A stretch of 7,029 nucleotides of DNA from Caldifarciminota bacterium. GTDB taxonomy: Bacteria; Hydrothermota; Tepidihabitantia; Tepidihabitantales; Tepidihabitantaceae. The stretch covers positions 1 to 7,029 of the forward strand of contig CAIVTL010000376.1 of the NCBI GenBank assembly GCA_903908785.1. Direction: 5' to 3'. Position numbers and translations under genes: made by a program. The stretch's first letter is position 1. Every line of letters starts with the position of its first letter. Below the pieces are notes generated by a model. That model saw only the letters and a program-made list of their open reading frames with translations. It ran no database searches and was not told the origin of the DNA. Positions 6,166-7,029 of the stretch are shown here, piece by piece.

Positions 6166-6906
6166 TCAGGAGCTGACGTCGACGCCGAAGAGGGTTATGG
6201 CGATGGCACGGAGCGTATCGCCGTCGAGGGACTTGGCTTCGTGGTAGTCAATCACATCTGCTGCGGCCATTTGGAGAGATTTGCCCCCGAACTTCCGAGA
6301 CAGGCGGCCAAGCTGCTGGGCGAAGTTGAAGTAGGGTATCACGCCCCGGCCGGTGATGCCTCTTTCCACGAGAACCGACTTGAGTGCTCGCGCGATTGCG
6401 GACGCGAGCGCCGCACCTTGCTCTTGCCGGGAAGCCTGTTCTTTGACCGTGCTGCCCGCGCTGAGCGTGGCCCGGCCTCTTTTGAGCGCGTCTTCGTAGG
6501 ACGTGCGCCGCCGGCGAGGCGGCTTTTCCGGCTTGCCCAGCTTCTTCACTTTGGGCATTGCATATCCCTGCTGCTCGAACCGCAGGAAGCAGTCGCCAAG
6601 CAGTCCCTGCAGCAATTCCGGGTCGAGGCCGAGGTTAACCCACTTGCGGATGACCAGTCTGATGGCCTGAATCAGCCGCTCGCCGGTCTCGCTGCGGAAG
6701 ACTCGAGTCAGTTCACTCACGTATCGCCGGTAGACGTTCGTGTACGGCGGCACGACGCCGGCTTTGTGGATGCGGGCCCGTGTCCGCGCTTTGACCAGCC
6801 ACTCCGCACGGCTTGAGCTCAGGCCGTACACGTTGAGGGTCCAGGCGTAGCTCTTGATTCGGTCGAAGATTGCCTGCGTCTGGGCGGAAAGCGCTAGCTC
6901 ACGCAT
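6166..6906 (-). CDS. Hypothetical protein, 246 residues, basic linker
   Basis: The frame begins at an ATG (6906), the only start codon after an in-frame stop further upstream, and ends in TGA at 6166. No Shine-Dalgarno sequence precedes the ATG, so translation may be leaderless or weak. Residues 1-115 look helical, with Arg/Lys- and Trp-rich segments (DRIKSYAWTLNVYGLSSSR, IRLVIRKWV). A strongly basic stretch at 119-135 (KVKKLGKPEKPPRRRRT) acts as a linker to a second helical half (about 136-235). There are no membrane segments, signal peptide or familiar catalytic motif. The overall positive charge would suit a nucleic-acid-binding protein, but that is inference. It lies 150 bases upstream of the HTH/Lon-like gene, on the same strand but separated by a promoter. 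A 227-residue frame on the opposite strand covers much the same bases and is rejected as a shadow. Confidence 0.78.
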   Translation of the reverse strand: MRELALSAQTQAIFDRIKSYAWTLNVYGLSSSRAEWLVKARTRARIHKAGVVPPYTNVYRRYVSELTRVFRSETGERLIQAIRLVIRKWVNLGLDPELLQGLLGDCFLRFEQQGYAMPKVKKLGKPEKPPRRRRTSYEDALKRGRATLSAGSTVKEQASRQEQGAALASAIARALKSVLVERGITGRGVIPYFNFAQQLGRLSRKFGGKSLQMAAADVIDYHEAKSLDGDTLRAIAITLFGVDVSS

Positions 6907-7029
6907 GCGGTTGGAGGCAGGCCAAAGGGCGTTGAAAGAAGACGCCTTGGGCGGGACCGGACAAAATGGTCATAACGTCAGTATTATCGGCGGGTTCGGA
7001 GCGGAAGCAAGCGGGGAGAATCAAGGGTA
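6907..7029. other. Non-coding right edge, possible weak promoter
   Basis: No gene is visible in these 123 bases. On the minus strand GATAAT (6989-6984) resembles a -10 element, with TTGCTT 16 bases upstream as a poor -35. If used, it would drive the gene starting at 6906. The match is weak enough to be chance. Confidence 0.25.

Noticed and set aside
6133..6816. 227-residue open frame on the plus strand
   Set aside because: It is largely antisense to the minus-strand gene 6166-6906, its translation is rich in Arg, Pro and Cys as in shadow frames, and it would run against the uniform direction of all other genes.

Overview
The window reads as bacterial chromosome, fairly G+C-rich by eye. It holds seven genes, all on the minus strand and therefore transcribed from right to left. 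No rRNA, tRNA, transposase or CRISPR array is visible, and the sequence alone does not place the organism. Several proteins are unfamiliar, which suggests an uncultured or poorly sampled lineage, but that is inference.

Right-hand part (about 3789-7029), in transcription order: (1) an unrecognised 246-residue protein (6166-6906); (2) a 150-base intergenic region with a good sigma70-type promoter (TTGACA, 17 bases, CATTAT) and a 10-base tandem direct repeat at the predicted transcription start; (3) a 351-residue protein joining an excisionase/MerR-like helix-turn-helix to a C-terminal Lon-protease-like fold whose Ser/Lys catalytic dyad appears replaced by Thr/Arg (4960-6015); (4) one base later, an AAA+ ATPase of the FtsH/CDC48 type with a helical N-terminal region (3789-4958). 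Genes 3 and 4 are almost certainly one operon and probably one functional unit: a DNA-binding, ATPase-free Lon-like protein beside a separate AAA+ motor.

Middle (2360-3779): a protein with the outline of a class III nucleotidyl cyclase domain, keeping both metal-binding Asp positions but lacking the usual Asn/Arg pair, then a 105-residue single-pass membrane protein with a coiled-coil-like segment.

Left-hand part (1-2280): three unrecognised genes (about 210 and 224 residues, and a three-helix membrane protein cut off by the window edge). They are spaced by three diverged copies of one intergenic repeat of about 65-80 bases. Each copy lies 45-65 bases upstream of the next start, and two of the three overlap or touch the previous stop codon. 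The layout suggests a row of accessory genes assembled or regulated through a shared element.

The largest non-coding gap is about 185 bases (2678-2861). The strongest leads for something new are the HTH/pseudo-Lon plus AAA+ pair with its operator-like repeat, the cyclase-like gene directly downstream, and the repeat family.
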